64,000 nucleotides of DNA from Salinispora vitiensis (GCF_000378825.1 NZ_KB900388.1:1996501-2060500); one strand, 5' to 3'. Counted from the first letter of the stretch, positions 1-10,053 are shown. The notes: generated from the sequence alone by a model not told the origin. Translations and numbers: made by a program.

Positions 1-1548
1 CAGCCCGAAGCGCTTCTGGTAATCGATGAGCCGGTCCGGACCGAGCTGGTCGGCGATGGCGATGGTGCCGACGTTGGAGGAGTGCGCCATCATCCCCGCC
101 AGGCTCATCCGTTGACCGTCCGCCTTGGTGGTGTCGGTGAACGGGACGCCGCCGAGGCGAACGACGTTGGGGACGGGCAGCGTGGTGTCCGGGCTGATGA
201 CGCCTTCCTGGAGGGCGGCGCCGAACGTGATCGCCTTGTGCACCGACCCCGGTTCGACCACGAACGTGGTCGCCACGTCGTCCCGGTCGGCCGGGTCGCT
301 CTCCCCCCAGTTCGCGACGTCGTAGGTGGGGTAGGAGGCCTGGGCCAGAACCTCGCTGGTGCCCACCTCTAGGACGACCGCGGTGGCGGTCGAGCCGTTG
401 ACCGCTTCCATCGCCTCGGCCAGCTTGGCCTGGACCATGTACTGCAGGTCCCGGTCGAGGGTGAGGCACAGCGAGCTGCCCGGTTTCGCCTCGGTCGTCT
501 CGCTGAAGCCCCCGGGGATCTGCACACCCCACCCCGCCTCGTAGCGTTCCAGGCCGTCCTTGCCAGCGAGCACCTTGTCATAGCCGGCCTCGAGCCCTTC
601 CAGCCCGTTCATCTCCTGGTTGGTGATGCCGATCAGGTTGGCGGCCAGGTCCCCACCGGGGACCTCCCGTCGCTCATCTCGGTGGTTTCCGATGCCCTTC
701 AGCTCAAGGTCCTCGATCTGCTCAGCCAGGTCAATGTCCACCCCCCGTTTGAGGTATACGAACTGCAGTGCGTTGCCGTTGGGCCCGTCGCGTTTCCGCA
801 TCCGATCGGCCAGCTCCGACGCCGGGATACCGAGCGGCTCGGAGAGCGCCTGCGCGGTGGCCACCGGATCGTCGATCTGGGTCGGGTCGGCGAAGATGTA
901 CCGAGCCTCGACACTGTGCGCCAGCACCTCCCCGTTCCGGTCCTGGATCGAACCACGAGGCGCCGGCAGAACCACGACTTTCAGCCGGTCGTCGATTCCG
1001 GCACCGGCGTAGTCCGGATTCTCCACGACCTGCAGCACGACGAGCCGGATACCGATGACGGTGAAAAGGGTCAGCACCAGCGCGGTGCCGAGCCGCAGCC
1101 GACGGCCGGGGTCGGCCAGGCGGGGTGGCCTCAGTCGGCGGCGTCGCTTCGGTCGAGCTGAGGTCGGCCGCGGCGGGCGTCGCCGTGGCGGTGGCTCCTC
1201 CGCCGGTGGACGCCGGGGCACGGTGCGCACCACCGAGGTGCGACGCGGCGGGTTCGCCCGCCGGGCAGCGCCGGCCCGCCCACCGCTGAGCACCTGGAGT
1301 GCCGGACGGAACGGGTCACCGGAGCGACCGCGACCTCCCTGCGGTGCCCGGCGGGGCTCGGCGCTACCGGCGCGGGCCTCCCCCAGCCGCTGCTCGCCGA
1401 TGCTACGGCCGCGGGGGGTGTAGGCCCGGGCACCAGAGATGCCACCACCCGACTCCGCCGGGCGGGGGTCGGCTGAACTGTCGGCGCGGGACGGGCCGCG
1501 CCGGGACCCTTTGGCGTCCCGGCGCGGCTCCTCCGATCTAGGCGGCAC
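1..1548 (-). CDS. ftsI: Penicillin-binding protein 2 / FtsI, septal transpeptidase (partial, C-terminus outside window)
   Basis: Septal peptidoglycan D,D-transpeptidase of the divisome. The 516 visible codons start at a GTG two bases after the ftsL-like stop, with a G-rich ribosome site (GGGGGG) just upstream. The order is: a basic, proline-rich cytoplasmic tail of about 145 residues, one membrane segment (about 150-172, LGTALVLTLFTVIGIRLVV), a PBP dimerisation region, and the start of the transpeptidase domain. The catalytic motif is SVHK (Ser435, Lys438), followed by SSN at 490-492. The KTG motif would lie beyond the window edge. The long Arg/Pro-rich N-terminus is typical of actinobacterial FtsI/PbpB. 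Translationally close to ftsL and rsmH, as in other dcw clusters. Family assignment is secure; only the C-terminus is unseen. Confidence 0.95.
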   Translation of the reverse strand, partial: MPPRSEEPRRDAKGSRRGPSRADSSADPRPAESGGGISGARAYTPRGRSIGEQRLGEARAGSAEPRRAPQGGRGRSGDPFRPALQVLSGGRAGAARRANPPRRTSVVRTVPRRPPAEEPPPRRRPPRPTSARPKRRRRLRPPRLADPGRRLRLGTALVLTLFTVIGIRLVVLQVVENPDYAGAGIDDRLKVVVLPAPRGSIQDRNGEVLAHSVEARYIFADPTQIDDPVATAQALSEPLGIPASELADRMRKRDGPNGNALQFVYLKRGVDIDLAEQIEDLELKGIGNHRDERREVPGGDLAANLIGITNQEMNGLEGLEAGYDKVLAGKDGLERYEAGWGVQIPGGFSETTEAKPGSSLCLTLDRDLQYMVQAKLAEAMEAVNGSTATAVVLEVGTSEVLAQASYPTYDVANWGESDPADRDDVATTFVVEPGSVHKAITFGAALQEGVISPDTTLPVPNVVRLGGVPFTDTTKADGQRMSLAGMMAHSSNVGTIAIADQLGPDRLIDYQKRFGL

Positions 1549-1550
1549 GA

Positions 1551-2129
1551 TTACCCCCCGCTACCCGGCTGGCCGGCCCCCGACGCGGGCCCGCTGCCCG
1601 GCTGCGGCACATGGATGGCCGCGCCGCCGTCGGGGAGCTGGATGTAACCCGGCTTGAGCTCGACGAGGCCAAGCTTGCGAGCGGCTTCGAACAGATTGCC
1701 CGGTGCCTCCGCCTCGGTGATCTTCTGGTTCAGCTGCTGCTGCTGCAGGTTGAGGGTGGTCTGCTCCTGCCGGAGCTCATTGAGCCGAATCGCGTTCTCG
1801 TTAATCTTGGTGTTCACCAACAGGATGCCGAGCACCCCACCGACCACCAGTGCCACGACCAACGTGGCAAACGGTGCGCGCGGCACCGACACCGGAGCCG
1901 GTGGCGCCACCCGCAGTCGGGTCGTTCGGGTGCTGGCAGTCCGCGCGCTCGGGCGCAGCGCCGCGGTGCCTTGGGTCGGGAACGCACGCGTGCCCCGCGC
2001 GCGGGTCGCCCCCGGCCGCGGCTGGGTGCCGGTGCGCGTGGCCCGCTCCGCCGCGATCCGGCCCCCCGACCGCGGTGCGCGCTGCCCGCCGCCGGCCCCG
2101 TTCCGGCGGTCGCGCTTGTCAATCGTCAT
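1551..2129 (-). CDS. ftsL: FtsL/FtsB-like septum formation initiator
   Basis: Small bitopic division protein between rsmH and ftsI, the position of FtsL. The 192-residue product has a basic, low-complexity cytoplasmic tail (1-84), one membrane segment (about 85-105, [19 protein letters not shown]) and an extracytoplasmic coiled coil rich in Asn/Gln/Leu (107-141), then a Gly/Pro/Ser-rich tail. In the family this coiled coil pairs with FtsB/DivIC and FtsQ to recruit FtsI. I chose the ATG at 2129 because a purine-rich site (GGGGGAGGG) precedes it. An upstream in-frame ATG at 2165 would lengthen the overlap with rsmH. The gene overlaps the rsmH 3' end by 11 nt, implying translational coupling. 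Sequence conservation is low in this family, so the name rests on topology and position. Confidence 0.85.
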   Translation of the reverse strand: MTIDKRDRRNGAGGGQRAPRSGGRIAAERATRTGTQPRPGATRARGTRAFPTQGTAALRPSARTASTRTTRLRVAPPAPVSVPRAPFATLVVALVVGGVLGILLVNTKINENAIRLNELRQEQTTLNLQQQQLNQKITEAEAPGNLFEAARKLGLVELKPGYIQLPDGGAAIHVPQPGSGPASGAGQPGSGG

Positions 2130-3225
2130 GTCCCTCCCCCTCGTCATCCGCCCCTGTCCCGTCATCCCCCGAGGCCGACCGCCGCACGGCCGACCCCGTC
2201 CCCGGTTGGTGCATCGCCCGGACCCGCCCCCGGTACCGTTCGCGGTCGGTACGCTGGCGCTGCTGCGTGGTCGGATCGAGCCGTTCGGCGGCCCGCAGCC
2301 GCACCGAGGCGGCCCGTGGGTTCACTGCGACCTCCGCCTCGCCGGGCAGCTCCGCCCCACGGCTGAGCAGCCGGAAGGTCGGGCCGGTCCCCGGTAGCTC
2401 GACCGGAAGGTCGATCGGGCCCTTGCTACGAACCCGGTCCGCGAGCGCCACCTTGGTGAGCCGGTCCTCCAACGAGTGGTAGGACAGGACCACCATCCGG
2501 CCCTCGACCGTGAGCCGGTCGAGCGCCGCCGGCAGTGCCGTCTCCAGCGCCGCCAGCTCTCGGTTCACTTCAATCCGTAGCGCCTGAAAAGTTCGCTTTG
2601 CCGGATGCCCACCGGTACGCCGGGCTGGCGCGGGGATGGTCTGCCGGACCAACTCGGCCAGCCGCGCCGACGAGGTGATCGGGGCCCGGTCCCGCTCCCG
2701 AATGATCGCCGAGGCGATCCGCGGCGCGAACTTCTCCTCGCCGTAGACCCGCAGCACCCGGGCCAGGTCCGGATGCGAATAGGTGTTGACCACCTCTTCG
2801 GCGGTCACTCCCCGACTCTGGTCCATCCGCATGTCCAACGGGGCGTCCTGCGCATAGGCGAACCCGCGGTCGGGCGCGTCAAGCTGCAACGAGGAGACCC
2901 CGAGGTCGAAGAGGATCCCATCCACCACCGGACGGCCGAGCCGATCGAGCACCTCGGGCAACTCGTCGTATACGGCGTGCTCCAGGTGAACCCGGTCAGC
3001 GAAGCGGGCCAGTCGTACGCGGGCGTGCGCCAGCGCCTCGGTGTCCCGGTCCAGCCCCACCAGCACGGTCCGCGGATGCGCCGTCAGGATCGCCTCGGCG
3101 TGCCCACCCAGCCCCAGCGTGGCGTCAACGTAGACCGTCTGCCCCGGCCGGTCCAGCGCGGGAGACAGCAGCTCGAGACAACGCTCCAGCAGCACCGGCA
3201 CGTGCGCGCCGCGCAACTCCCCCAT
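2119..3225 (-). CDS. rsmH: 16S rRNA (cytosine-1402-N4)-methyltransferase RsmH (MraW)
   Basis: SAM-dependent methyltransferase that makes N4-methyl-C1402 in the 16S rRNA decoding centre. The N-terminus [13 protein letters not shown] and the motif [14 protein letters not shown] (SAM-binding loop) are characteristic, as are [17 protein letters not shown] and the downstream [11 protein letters not shown]. From ATG 3225 the product is 368 residues, close to actinobacterial homologues. In-frame ATGs at 3309 and 3363 would add a non-conserved extension. The G-rich stretch GGGGGG just before 3225 supports the shorter form. It is second in the dcw cluster after mraZ; the 204-bp spacer to mraZ holds no other gene. 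Confidence 0.95.
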   Translation of the reverse strand: MGELRGAHVPVLLERCLELLSPALDRPGQTVYVDATLGLGGHAEAILTAHPRTVLVGLDRDTEALAHARVRLARFADRVHLEHAVYDELPEVLDRLGRPVVDGILFDLGVSSLQLDAPDRGFAYAQDAPLDMRMDQSRGVTAEEVVNTYSHPDLARVLRVYGEEKFAPRIASAIIRERDRAPITSSARLAELVRQTIPAPARRTGGHPAKRTFQALRIEVNRELAALETALPAALDRLTVEGRMVVLSYHSLEDRLTKVALADRVRSKGPIDLPVELPGTGPTFRLLSRGAELPGEAEVAVNPRAASVRLRAAERLDPTTQQRQRTDRERYRGRVRAMHQPGTGSAVRRSASGDDGTGADDEGEGHDD

Positions 3226-3429
3226 GTCGCCCCCCACTGATCCCGTCCCGTCTGTCGTGCCGTGCCTGTCCTCGGACGGCGCCCCGTCGTCGTACCGCCA
3301 GATCCCCATCCGCTCCCGCCCGCCTTCGGGCAACGGCCCCCGATCGGATCGTGCGCCTGGCACCGGGGAAGGGATGCCAGGAACTCGAAAGCGGCTGGAG
3401 ATCTCGCGGTACGCCAGGCGCCGTCGCGC

Positions 3430-3858
3430 CTACAGGCCGGGCAGCACCCCCTCCTCAATGTCCGCGAATTCGTCTTCACTCTCGGCAAGGTAGCTCTCCC
3501 ATGCGACCCGGTCCCAGATCTCCACCCGGGTGTGCGCACCGATCACCACCAGATCCCGGTCGAGCGCGGCGTACTCCCGCAGATGGCCCGGGATGGTCAC
3601 CCGCCCCTGTTTGTCAGGGACCTCGTCGTGCGCGCTGGCGAAGAAGACCCGGCTGTAGGCCCGGGCCGCCTTGTGCGTCATCGGCTGCGCGCGTAACTGA
3701 TCCGCGATGTGCTGGAACTCCGGCGTCGGAAATACGTAGAGGCAACGCTCCTGCCCTTTGGTGATCACGACACCCCCCGCCAGCTCATCCCGGAACTTCG
3801 CCGGAAGGATCAGCCGACCCTTGTCGTCCAGGCGCGGAGTGTGGGTGCCGAGGAACAC
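3430..3858 (-). CDS. mraZ: Transcriptional regulator / cell division protein MraZ
   Basis: First gene of the dcw cluster and a DNA-binding regulator of it. The 142-residue product has two SpoVT/AbrB-like repeats (about 5-50 and 75-125). The first carries the family signature [13 protein letters not shown], the second the [13 protein letters not shown] variant. In E. coli MraZ binds direct repeats with 10-bp spacing ahead of its own gene. The start is a GTG at 3858 preceded by GAGGGGG. Three matching repeats lie 87-111 bp upstream of this start (separate entry), so autoregulation is likely. Confidence 0.96.
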   Translation of the reverse strand: MFLGTHTPRLDDKGRLILPAKFRDELAGGVVITKGQERCLYVFPTPEFQHIADQLRAQPMTHKAARAYSRVFFASAHDEVPDKQGRVTIPGHLREYAALDRDLVVIGAHTRVEIWDRVAWESYLAESEDEFADIEEGVLPGL

Positions 3859-3944
3859 GGCCCTAACCCCCTCGCCCCTTCAAGCGGCGTTCGCGGCGCC
3901 GCTGACCCCCGGGCCGGTGGGCCCTCCCGGCCGCACCATCGGGC

Positions 3945-3969
3945 CCCACTCTACTCCACTTCCCTCCAC
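3945..3969 (-). promoter_or_regulatory. MraZ-box-like direct repeats upstream of mraZ
   Basis: Read on the minus strand, three copies of GTGGR (GTGGA, GTGGA, GTGGG) occur with an exact 10-bp period. Known MraZ boxes are short G-rich direct repeats with 10-bp periodicity in front of mraZ, so this is the expected autoregulatory site. Spacing and position are seen directly; binding by MraZ is inferred from the family. Confidence 0.75.
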
Positions 3970-4031
3970 CTGCAACCAGAATCGCCCGCGCGGCGCGGCG
4001 ACCGTCCCACCAAAACCGCACGTCAAAGCGG

Positions 4032-4056
4032 GTGGAGCGGAGTGGAGGGCAGTACC
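4032..4056 (+). promoter_or_regulatory. Second, oppositely oriented MraZ-box-like repeat upstream of murT
   Basis: On the plus strand GTGGA (4032) and GTGGA (4042) are followed at the same 10-bp step by a degenerate GTACC (4052). The unit matches the repeats upstream of mraZ but points towards murT-gatD, ending about 155 bp before the murT start. It suggests that MraZ could also control lipid II amidation genes; this is inference from sequence similarity and spacing. Confidence 0.45.
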
Positions 4057-4210
4057 ACGCCGGGAGCCGCCAACCGTCCGACATAGATCGACTCAACTCC
4101 CAGCCCCGATCGGCTCGGCCGCGTCGGGCAACGAGTCGAAGCGTTCCGCGCCAGCAGCGATCTGGGGAGCCCGGGCGTGGAGTAACCTCGCTCGCGTGAC
4201 GGACGCGAGA

Positions 4211-5458
4211 ATGCCCCTACGGGCGAAGGTGGCCAGCTCTGTGTCGCGGACCGCCGCGGCCCTGTCGCGGGCCGCGGGCCGCGGGGACGGCTCGGTTATC
4301 GGTGGTTGGATTGGCCTGAAGATCGACCCGGAGCTACTCGCGCACCTCGCCGCGGGCCGCGCCATCGCCCTGGTGTCCGGCACCAATGGCAAGACCACGA
4401 CCACCCGCCTCGCCACCGCCGCGGTCGGCGTACTCGGCAAGGTCGCCACCAACTCGTTCGGCGCGAACATGCCCACCGGGCACACCTCGGCGCTCGCCAA
4501 GGCCGGCAGCACCCCGTACGCGGTGCTCGAGGTGGACGAGCACTACCTCGCGCAGGTGCTGGACGCCACCGATGCCCACGTGGTGGCGCTGCTCAACCTC
4601 TCCCGCGACCAGCTGGACCGGGCCCGGGAGGTCGCCATGATGGCGCAGCTCTGGCGGGCGGCGCTGATCCGCCACCCCGAGCTACGGGTCATCGCCAACG
4701 CGGACGACCCGATGGTGGTCTGGGCCGCCACCCCGCCGGCCAATCACGATCAGCGCCTCACCCCGCCCCGGGTCACCTGGTTCAGCGCGGGCCAACGCTG
4801 GCACGACGACTCCTGGGTCTGCCCCGAGTGCGGCTCGACCATCGCCCGGCAGAACAACCAGTGGTGGTGCACCGGCTGCCCGCTGCGCCGGCCACAGCCG
4901 CAGTGGTCCGTCGAGGACGACGGCGTGATCGATCCGACCGGTGCCTGGCACAAGGTCCAGCTCCAACTCCCGGGCACGGTCAATCTCGGCAACGCCGCCA
5001 CCGCCCTCGCCGTCGCGGCCGAGTTCGGCGTACGACCGGTTGACGCCGTACTCAAGCTCGGCTCGGTCACCTCGATCGCCGGCCGGTACGCGCAGGTCGA
5101 GCGAGACGGTCGGCTGATCCGCCTGCTGCTGGCGAAGAACCCGGCCAGCTGGCTGGAGGCGTTCGACATGGCCGACGAGGCGCCGACCCTGCTGTCCATC
5201 AACGCCCGCGATCCCGACGGGCTGGACACCTCCTGGCTCTTTGACGTCGACTTCAGTCCACTGCGGGGCCGGCAGGTGCTCATCACCGGCGACCGAGCGT
5301 TCGACCTGGCCGTCCGACTCGACGTGAACGGCGTGCCGTTCCAGCACGTACGCACCTTCACCGAGGCGATCCAGTCGGTCCCACCAGGCCGACTGGAGGT
5401 CATCGCGAACTACACCGCGTTCCAGGACATTCGAGCGGAGTTGGACCGTGTTCTCTGA
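4211..5458 (+). CDS. murT: Lipid II isoglutaminyl synthase, MurT subunit
   Basis: Mur-ligase-like ATPase subunit that, with GatD, amidates the alpha-carboxyl of D-Glu in lipid II to D-isoglutamine. The ATP loop is GTNGKTTTTR (about 57-66), with the Mur ligase centre NLSRDQLDR. An inserted zinc ribbon (CPEC...CTGC, about 203-222) is typical of MurT. The C-terminal DUF1727 region follows, for 415 residues from ATG 4211. A GTG in the same frame at 4196 is an alternative start; neither has a strong ribosome site. The stop overlaps gatD by 11 nt, which fits a fixed heterodimer. It lies divergent to the dcw cluster, with cell-wall synthesis as the shared theme. Confidence 0.94.
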   Translation: MPLRAKVASSVSRTAAALSRAAGRGDGSVIGGWIGLKIDPELLAHLAAGRAIALVSGTNGKTTTTRLATAAVGVLGKVATNSFGANMPTGHTSALAKAGSTPYAVLEVDEHYLAQVLDATDAHVVALLNLSRDQLDRAREVAMMAQLWRAALIRHPELRVIANADDPMVVWAATPPANHDQRLTPPRVTWFSAGQRWHDDSWVCPECGSTIARQNNQWWCTGCPLRRPQPQWSVEDDGVIDPTGAWHKVQLQLPGTVNLGNAATALAVAAEFGVRPVDAVLKLGSVTSIAGRYAQVERDGRLIRLLLAKNPASWLEAFDMADEAPTLLSINARDPDGLDTSWLFDVDFSPLRGRQVLITGDRAFDLAVRLDVNGVPFQHVRTFTEAIQSVPPGRLEVIANYTAFQDIRAELDRVL

Positions 5459-6170
5459 CAGCCTGCGCATCGTCTGGGTCTACCCGGATCTGCTCTCCAC
5501 CTACGGTGACCGGGGCAACGCCCTCATTCTGGCCAGCCGCGCCCAGCGGCGCGGCTACCCGGTCGAGGTGCTGGAGGTCCGCTCCGACCAACCGCTGCCT
5601 GCCACCGCCGACATCTACCTGGTCGGTGGCGGCGAGGACGGACCGCAGGCGCTCGGGGCACAGCGGCTCATCGCCGACGGCGGCCTACACCGTGCCGCCG
5701 CGCAGGGCGCGGTGGTGTTCGGTGTCTGCGCCGGCTACCAGCTCCTCGGCTCCTCCTTCTTCGCCAAGGGCACCGAGTACGCCGGCCTGGAACTACTGGA
5801 CCTCTCCTCCGACCGAGGCCCCACCCGCGCCATCGGCGAACTGGCCGGCAACATCGACCCGCGGCTGGGCCTGCCACCGCTGTCCGGCTTCGAAAACCAC
5901 GGTGGGCGTACCCGCCTCGGCCCGGAGGTGTCACCGCTGGCCCAGGTGACCGCCGGGATCGGCAACGACACCCGGACCGAAGGGGCCTGGCGGGGCAAAC
6001 TGCTCGGCACCTACTCGCACGGACCGGCCCTGGCTCGTAACCCGGCCCTGGCCGACCTGCTGCTGCGCTGGGCAGTCGGTGTCAACCAGCTCCCCCCGCT
6101 GGACGACACCTGGTCGAACCGACTCCGCGCCGAACGCCACGCCGCAGTGGCTGCCGCCGCCCGACCATGA
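5448..6170 (+). CDS. gatD: Lipid II isoglutaminyl synthase, GatD glutaminase subunit
   Basis: Class I glutamine amidotransferase (CobB/CobQ-type) that supplies ammonia to MurT. The nucleophile elbow is GVCAGYQLLG with Cys94, and the catalytic His is in YSHGPAL (His191). VGGGEDGPQ (about 59-67) is the conserved early motif. The product is 240 residues, the usual length. Translation starts at a GTG inside the end of murT, indicating coupling. Confidence 0.94.
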   Translation: MFSDSLRIVWVYPDLLSTYGDRGNALILASRAQRRGYPVEVLEVRSDQPLPATADIYLVGGGEDGPQALGAQRLIADGGLHRAAAQGAVVFGVCAGYQLLGSSFFAKGTEYAGLELLDLSSDRGPTRAIGELAGNIDPRLGLPPLSGFENHGGRTRLGPEVSPLAQVTAGIGNDTRTEGAWRGKLLGTYSHGPALARNPALADLLLRWAVGVNQLPPLDDTWSNRLRAERHAAVAAAARP

Positions 6171-6934
6171 CCCACGACGGCCGCCGCGACCTCACCCCCC
6201 GCGGCGGCCACCACGATCCGAGCACCCCCCACCGCTGGGACCCCCCCGCTGTCCAGCCCCGCTGGTGGCGGGGGAAAGACCCGGCGGCCGGCCGGTTTGG
6301 CCTGCTACTGCTCCTGCTCGCCGGGTTCGGAGTGGCGCTGCTGGTGGTTCCCCGCCCGGACCCGGCGACCCTGCCCCACCTAGCCGACCAGTTGGGCGGG
6401 TACGCCCCGATCACCGCGATCGGCGGCGGCGCGCTCCTGCTCGTCGCGCTGGTCCCCCGTACCTTCATCACCCTGGCCGCCGGTGCGCTCTTCGGCGCCG
6501 TGGAGGGGGCCGCGTACGCGCTCGGCGCGGCACTGCTGGCAGCCGCCATCGGCTTCACCATCGGCCGGTTCCTCGGTCGGGAGTTCGTCGCCGACCGGAT
6601 TCGTGGTCGCCTCGCCCGGTTGGACGGCTGGTTCACCCGGCAGAACGTGCTCGGTGTCGTTACCGTACGGCTGCTGCCAATCGCCGGCTTCGGCCTGGTC
6701 AGCTACGGCTACGGCACCACCGGGGCGCGGGTGTTGCCGTTCCTGGTCGGCAGCGTCGTCGCCTCCGCGCCGACCGCCTTCGGATACGCCGCCGTCGGCG
6801 CCGCGGTCACCTCCCCCGGCGAGGTCAACTGGTTCGCCGCCGCCCCGGCCGGGCTCGGCCTGATCGCCAGCGCGGTGCTCCTCCACCGCTGGTGGCGCGC
6901 CGAGCGGGGCAGGCAGCCCAGGACGGACTCGTAG
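6167..6934 (+). CDS. TVP38/TMEM64 (SNARE-associated/DedA-like) family membrane protein
   Basis: Polytopic membrane protein of the VTT-domain family, 255 residues. A Pro/His-rich N-terminus (1-40) is followed by a membrane segment (about 43-60), then hydrophobic segments around ITAIGGGALLLVALVPRTFITLAAGALFG-type sequence (about 80-110), 115-135, 165-200 and 220-240. The re-entrant GALFG and the F/VVTVRLLPIAGFGLVSYGYG stretch with an R-P pair match the family. The substrate is not established; bacterial relatives include lipid scramblase candidates and selenite-related proteins. The start ATG overlaps the gatD stop (ATGA), so it probably shares the murT-gatD transcript. A role tied to lipid-linked cell-wall intermediates is speculation from position. 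Confidence 0.8.
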   Translation: MTHDGRRDLTPRGGHHDPSTPHRWDPPAVQPRWWRGKDPAAGRFGLLLLLLAGFGVALLVVPRPDPATLPHLADQLGGYAPITAIGGGALLLVALVPRTFITLAAGALFGAVEGAAYALGAALLAAAIGFTIGRFLGREFVADRIRGRLARLDGWFTRQNVLGVVTVRLLPIAGFGLVSYGYGTTGARVLPFLVGSVVASAPTAFGYAAVGAAVTSPGEVNWFAAAPAGLGLIASAVLLHRWWRAERGRQPRTDS

Positions 6935-6981
6935 CCGGCGCTGACCAGATCGACCAGCAGGACTGCCCAATGCACATCGAG

Positions 6982-7044
6982 CACGGAGTTGTGGTGGGGC
7001 GGCGCTCTCCCGGGCCGGCACCTACCCGGCACCACAACTCCGTG
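6982..7044. terminator. Bidirectional terminator-like 15-bp inverted repeat
   Basis: Perfect inverted repeat CACGGAGTTGTGGTG (6982-6996) and CACCACAACTCCGTG (7030-7044), with a 33-nt GC-rich loop that holds a smaller GCCGG/CCGGC hairpin. It lies between the convergent ends of the TVP38-family gene and leuS. No T-tract is present, as is common for actinobacterial terminators. Confidence 0.65.
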
Positions 7045-7072
7045 ATCGGCGGTGTGGGCTGAGGAGTGGACC

Positions 7073-9937
7073 TCAGACCACGACGGAGACCATTCGACCC
7101 CGGACCACGATGACCTTGCGGGGTTCCTTGCCGGCCAGCGAGGCGGTGACCGCCTCCAGCGCCGCCGCCCGGACGGTCTCCTCCGCCGCGTCGGCCGGCA
7201 CCTCGATCCGACCCCGCACCTTGCCGTTGACCTGCACCGGGTACGTAACCGACTCGGCCACCAGCAGGGCCGGATCGGCCACCGGGAAGTCAACGTAGGT
7301 CAACGAGGTCTCGTGACCCAGCCGGCGCCACAGCTCCTCGGCGATGTGCGGAGCAAACGGCGCCAGCATCAGCACCAGCGGTTCGGCCACCTCGCGCGGC
7401 GTCGCCGGTAGCCGGGTCACCGCGTTGGTCAGCTCGATCAGCTTCGCGATCGTGGTGTTGAACCGCATCGCGTCCATGTCGCCCCGGACCCCGTCCACGA
7501 TTCGGTGCAGCAGTCGACGGGTCGCCTCGTCGGCCGGGGTGTCCACCACCCGGGACGCGCCGCTGCGCTCATCCACGATCGCCCGCCAGGCTCGCTGCAG
7601 GAACCGGAACGACCCCACCACAGCCCGCGTCTCCCAGGGGCGCGAGACCTCCAGCGGGCCCATCGACATCTCGTACACCCGGAACGTGTCCGCCCCGTAA
7701 GCGGCACACATCTCGTCCGGTGTCACCACATTCCGTAGGGACTTGCCCATCTTGCCGTACTCGCGGTTGACCTGGTCGTCGCCCAGGTAGTACGCACCGG
7801 AGCGCTCGACCACCTCCTCCGCCGGCACGTACGCCCCGCGCGCGTCGGTGTACGCGTACGCCTGGATGTAGCCCTGGTTGAACAGCTTGCGGAACGGCTC
7901 GAAGCTCGACACGTGCCCCAGGTCGTACAGCACCTTGTGCCAGAACCGGGCGTAGAGCAGGTGCAGTACGGCATGCTCGGCGCCGCCGACGTACAGGTCG
8001 GTGCCCCCGCAGTCGCCCTCGCCGCGCGGACCCATCCAGTACCGCTCGGTCTCCGGGTCGACGAAGCGGTCGGCGTTGGTCGGATCCAGGTAGCGCAGCT
8101 CGTACCAGCAGGAGCCGGCCCACTGCGGCATCACGTTGGTCTCCCGGGTGTAGCGCTTCGGACCATCGCCCAGGTCCAGCTCCACCTCGACCCAGTCCCG
8201 ACGTCGCGACAGCGGCGTCTCCGGGTTCGAATCCGCGTCCGCCGGATCGAAGGTGCGGGGCGAGAAGTCGTCCACCTCGGGCAGCTCGACCGGCAGCAGC
8301 TCCTCCGGCAGGGCGATGGCGGCGCCGGTCTCGTCGTACACGATCGGGAACGGCTCACCCCAGTAGCGCTGCCGGCTGAACAGCCAGTCCCGCAGCCGGT
8401 AGGTCACCGCACCCGAGCCGTGGCCCTCCGCCTCCAGCCAGGCGATGGTCCGGGCCTTGGCCTCGACGACGCCCAGGCCGTTCAAGTCCAGGCCGCGTTC
8501 GGGCACGGCGCTGTTGATGGCCGGGCCCTCACCGGTGTACGCCTTGCCGGCAAAACCCTCGGCCGGCTGGACGGTACGGACGATGGGCAGGTCGAACACC
8601 TCGGCGAAGGCCCAGTCCCGCTCGTCCTGACCGGGCACCGCCATGATCGCGCCGGTGCCGTAGCCGGCCAGCACGTAGTCGGCAATGAAGATCGGAATCT
8701 GGGCCCCGGTGACCGGGTTGGTGGCGTACGCCCCGGTGAAGACGCCGGTCTTCTCCTTCGTCTCGGCCTGCCGCTCTAGGTCCGTCTTTGCCGCGGCCAC
8801 CTTGCGATAGCCCGCCACCGCCGCCCGTGGGCTGGCCTGCCCGCCGGTCCAGGCCTGCGGAACCCCCGCCGGCCAGGCCGTCGGTACCAGTTCGTCCACC
8901 AGGTCGTGCTCGGGCGCCAGCACCAGGTAGGTGGCGCCGAAGATCGTGTCTGGCCGGGTGGTGAAGACGCTGATCCGCTGCTCGCCGCCCGGGTGAGAAT
9001 CCGAGGCCGAGGTGGGGAACTCGATGTGCGCGCCGATGGAGCGGCCGATCCAGTTCCGCTGCATCAGCTTGATCGGCTCGGGCCAGTCCAGCTGCTCCAG
9101 GTCGTCCAGGAGCCGGTCACCGTACGCGGTGATCCGCATCATCCACTGCTTCAGGTTCCGCTTGAAGACCGGGAAGTTCCCCCGCTCGGAGCGGCCGTCG
9201 GCGGTGACCTCCTCGTTGGCCAGCACGGTACCCAGCCCCGGGCACCAGTTGACCGGTGCCTGCGAGACGTACGCCAGCCGGTGTTGGTCGACGACGGCCC
9301 GCCGCTCGGCGGCGGTCAGCTCACCCCACGGTCGCCCGTCGGGGGTACGCCGGGAACCGCCGGAGAACTCGGCGATCAGCTCGGTGATCGGGCGGGCCCG
9401 CTTCGCCTCGCTGTCATACCAGGCGTTGTAGATCTGCAGGAAGACCCACTGGGTCCAGCGGTAGAAGTCGGCCTCGATGGTGGCCACCGAGCGGCGCTCG
9501 TCGTGCGCCAGCCCCAGCCGGCGCAGCTGCGCCTTGTACCGGGCGATGTTCGCCTCGGTGGTGGTACGCGGGTGGGTGCCGGTCTGCACCGCGTACTGCT
9601 CGGCGGGGAGCCCGAAGGCGTCGAAGCCCATCGCGTGCAGCACGTTGCGCCCGGCCATCCGCTGGTAGCGGGCGAAGCAGTCGGTGCCGATGTAGCCCAG
9701 CGGGTGGCCGACGTGCAGCCCGGCACCCGACGGGTACGGGAACATGTCCAGTACGTACAGCTTCTCCGCTCCCGCCCGCGGATGCTCGGGGTCGGCCAGC
9801 GGGCCGGTCGGGTTGGGAGCGTGGAAGGTGCCCTCGCGTTCCCAGGTGTCCTGCCAACGGCGCTCGATCTCGTCGGCCAGGGCCGCCGTGTAGCGGAAGG
9901 GGGGGATCTCGCTGGCCGGTGCGGCTGCCTCAGTCAT
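7073..9937 (-). CDS. leuS: Leucyl-tRNA synthetase
   Basis: Class I aminoacyl-tRNA synthetase that charges tRNA-Leu in the cytoplasm, 954 residues. The HIGH-type motif is HVGHPLGY in the N-terminal Rossmann fold, the CP1 editing domain carries the usual [18 protein letters not shown] motif, and the KMSKS equivalent is GKMGKSLRN. The anticodon-binding and C-terminal domains end in [15 protein letters not shown] 9937 is chosen because GAGGAGAG precedes it and family proteins start there; the frame stays open upstream to 10165 only by chance. The leader in front of it (10028-10131) looks like a leucine-responsive attenuator. Confidence 0.97.
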   Translation of the reverse strand: MTEAAAPASEIPPFRYTAALADEIERRWQDTWEREGTFHAPNPTGPLADPEHPRAGAEKLYVLDMFPYPSGAGLHVGHPLGYIGTDCFARYQRMAGRNVLHAMGFDAFGLPAEQYAVQTGTHPRTTTEANIARYKAQLRRLGLAHDERRSVATIEADFYRWTQWVFLQIYNAWYDSEAKRARPITELIAEFSGGSRRTPDGRPWGELTAAERRAVVDQHRLAYVSQAPVNWCPGLGTVLANEEVTADGRSERGNFPVFKRNLKQWMMRITAYGDRLLDDLEQLDWPEPIKLMQRNWIGRSIGAHIEFPTSASDSHPGGEQRISVFTTRPDTIFGATYLVLAPEHDLVDELVPTAWPAGVPQAWTGGQASPRAAVAGYRKVAAAKTDLERQAETKEKTGVFTGAYATNPVTGAQIPIFIADYVLAGYGTGAIMAVPGQDERDWAFAEVFDLPIVRTVQPAEGFAGKAYTGEGPAINSAVPERGLDLNGLGVVEAKARTIAWLEAEGHGSGAVTYRLRDWLFSRQRYWGEPFPIVYDETGAAIALPEELLPVELPEVDDFSPRTFDPADADSNPETPLSRRRDWVEVELDLGDGPKRYTRETNVMPQWAGSCWYELRYLDPTNADRFVDPETERYWMGPRGEGDCGGTDLYVGGAEHAVLHLLYARFWHKVLYDLGHVSSFEPFRKLFNQGYIQAYAYTDARGAYVPAEEVVERSGAYYLGDDQVNREYGKMGKSLRNVVTPDEMCAAYGADTFRVYEMSMGPLEVSRPWETRAVVGSFRFLQRAWRAIVDERSGASRVVDTPADEATRRLLHRIVDGVRGDMDAMRFNTTIAKLIELTNAVTRLPATPREVAEPLVLMLAPFAPHIAEELWRRLGHETSLTYVDFPVADPALLVAESVTYPVQVNGKVRGRIEVPADAAEETVRAAALEAVTASLAGKEPRKVIVVRGRMVSVVV

Positions 9938-10027
9938 GGCTCTCCTCGCTTCAGTCGGCGCGGATGGTCTCGTGCGTGTCGGTTGGTGCTCGCCACCCGC
10001 CGGCGGGACCGGGCCGGCGACGGGCAC

Positions 10028-10053
10028 AAAAAAGCCCCTCACACAGGAGGGGC
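10028..10053 (-). terminator. Intrinsic terminator in the leuS leader (attenuator)
   Basis: Reading towards leuS, the stem GCCCCTC (7 bp, 10053-10047 with 10040-10034) and 6-nt loop are followed by a run of six T (10033-10028). T-tracts are rare in this genome, and this one lies about 90 bp before the leuS start on the coding strand, so it would end transcription before the gene. Together with the upstream leader peptide this has the layout of a transcription attenuator. Confidence 0.75.
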
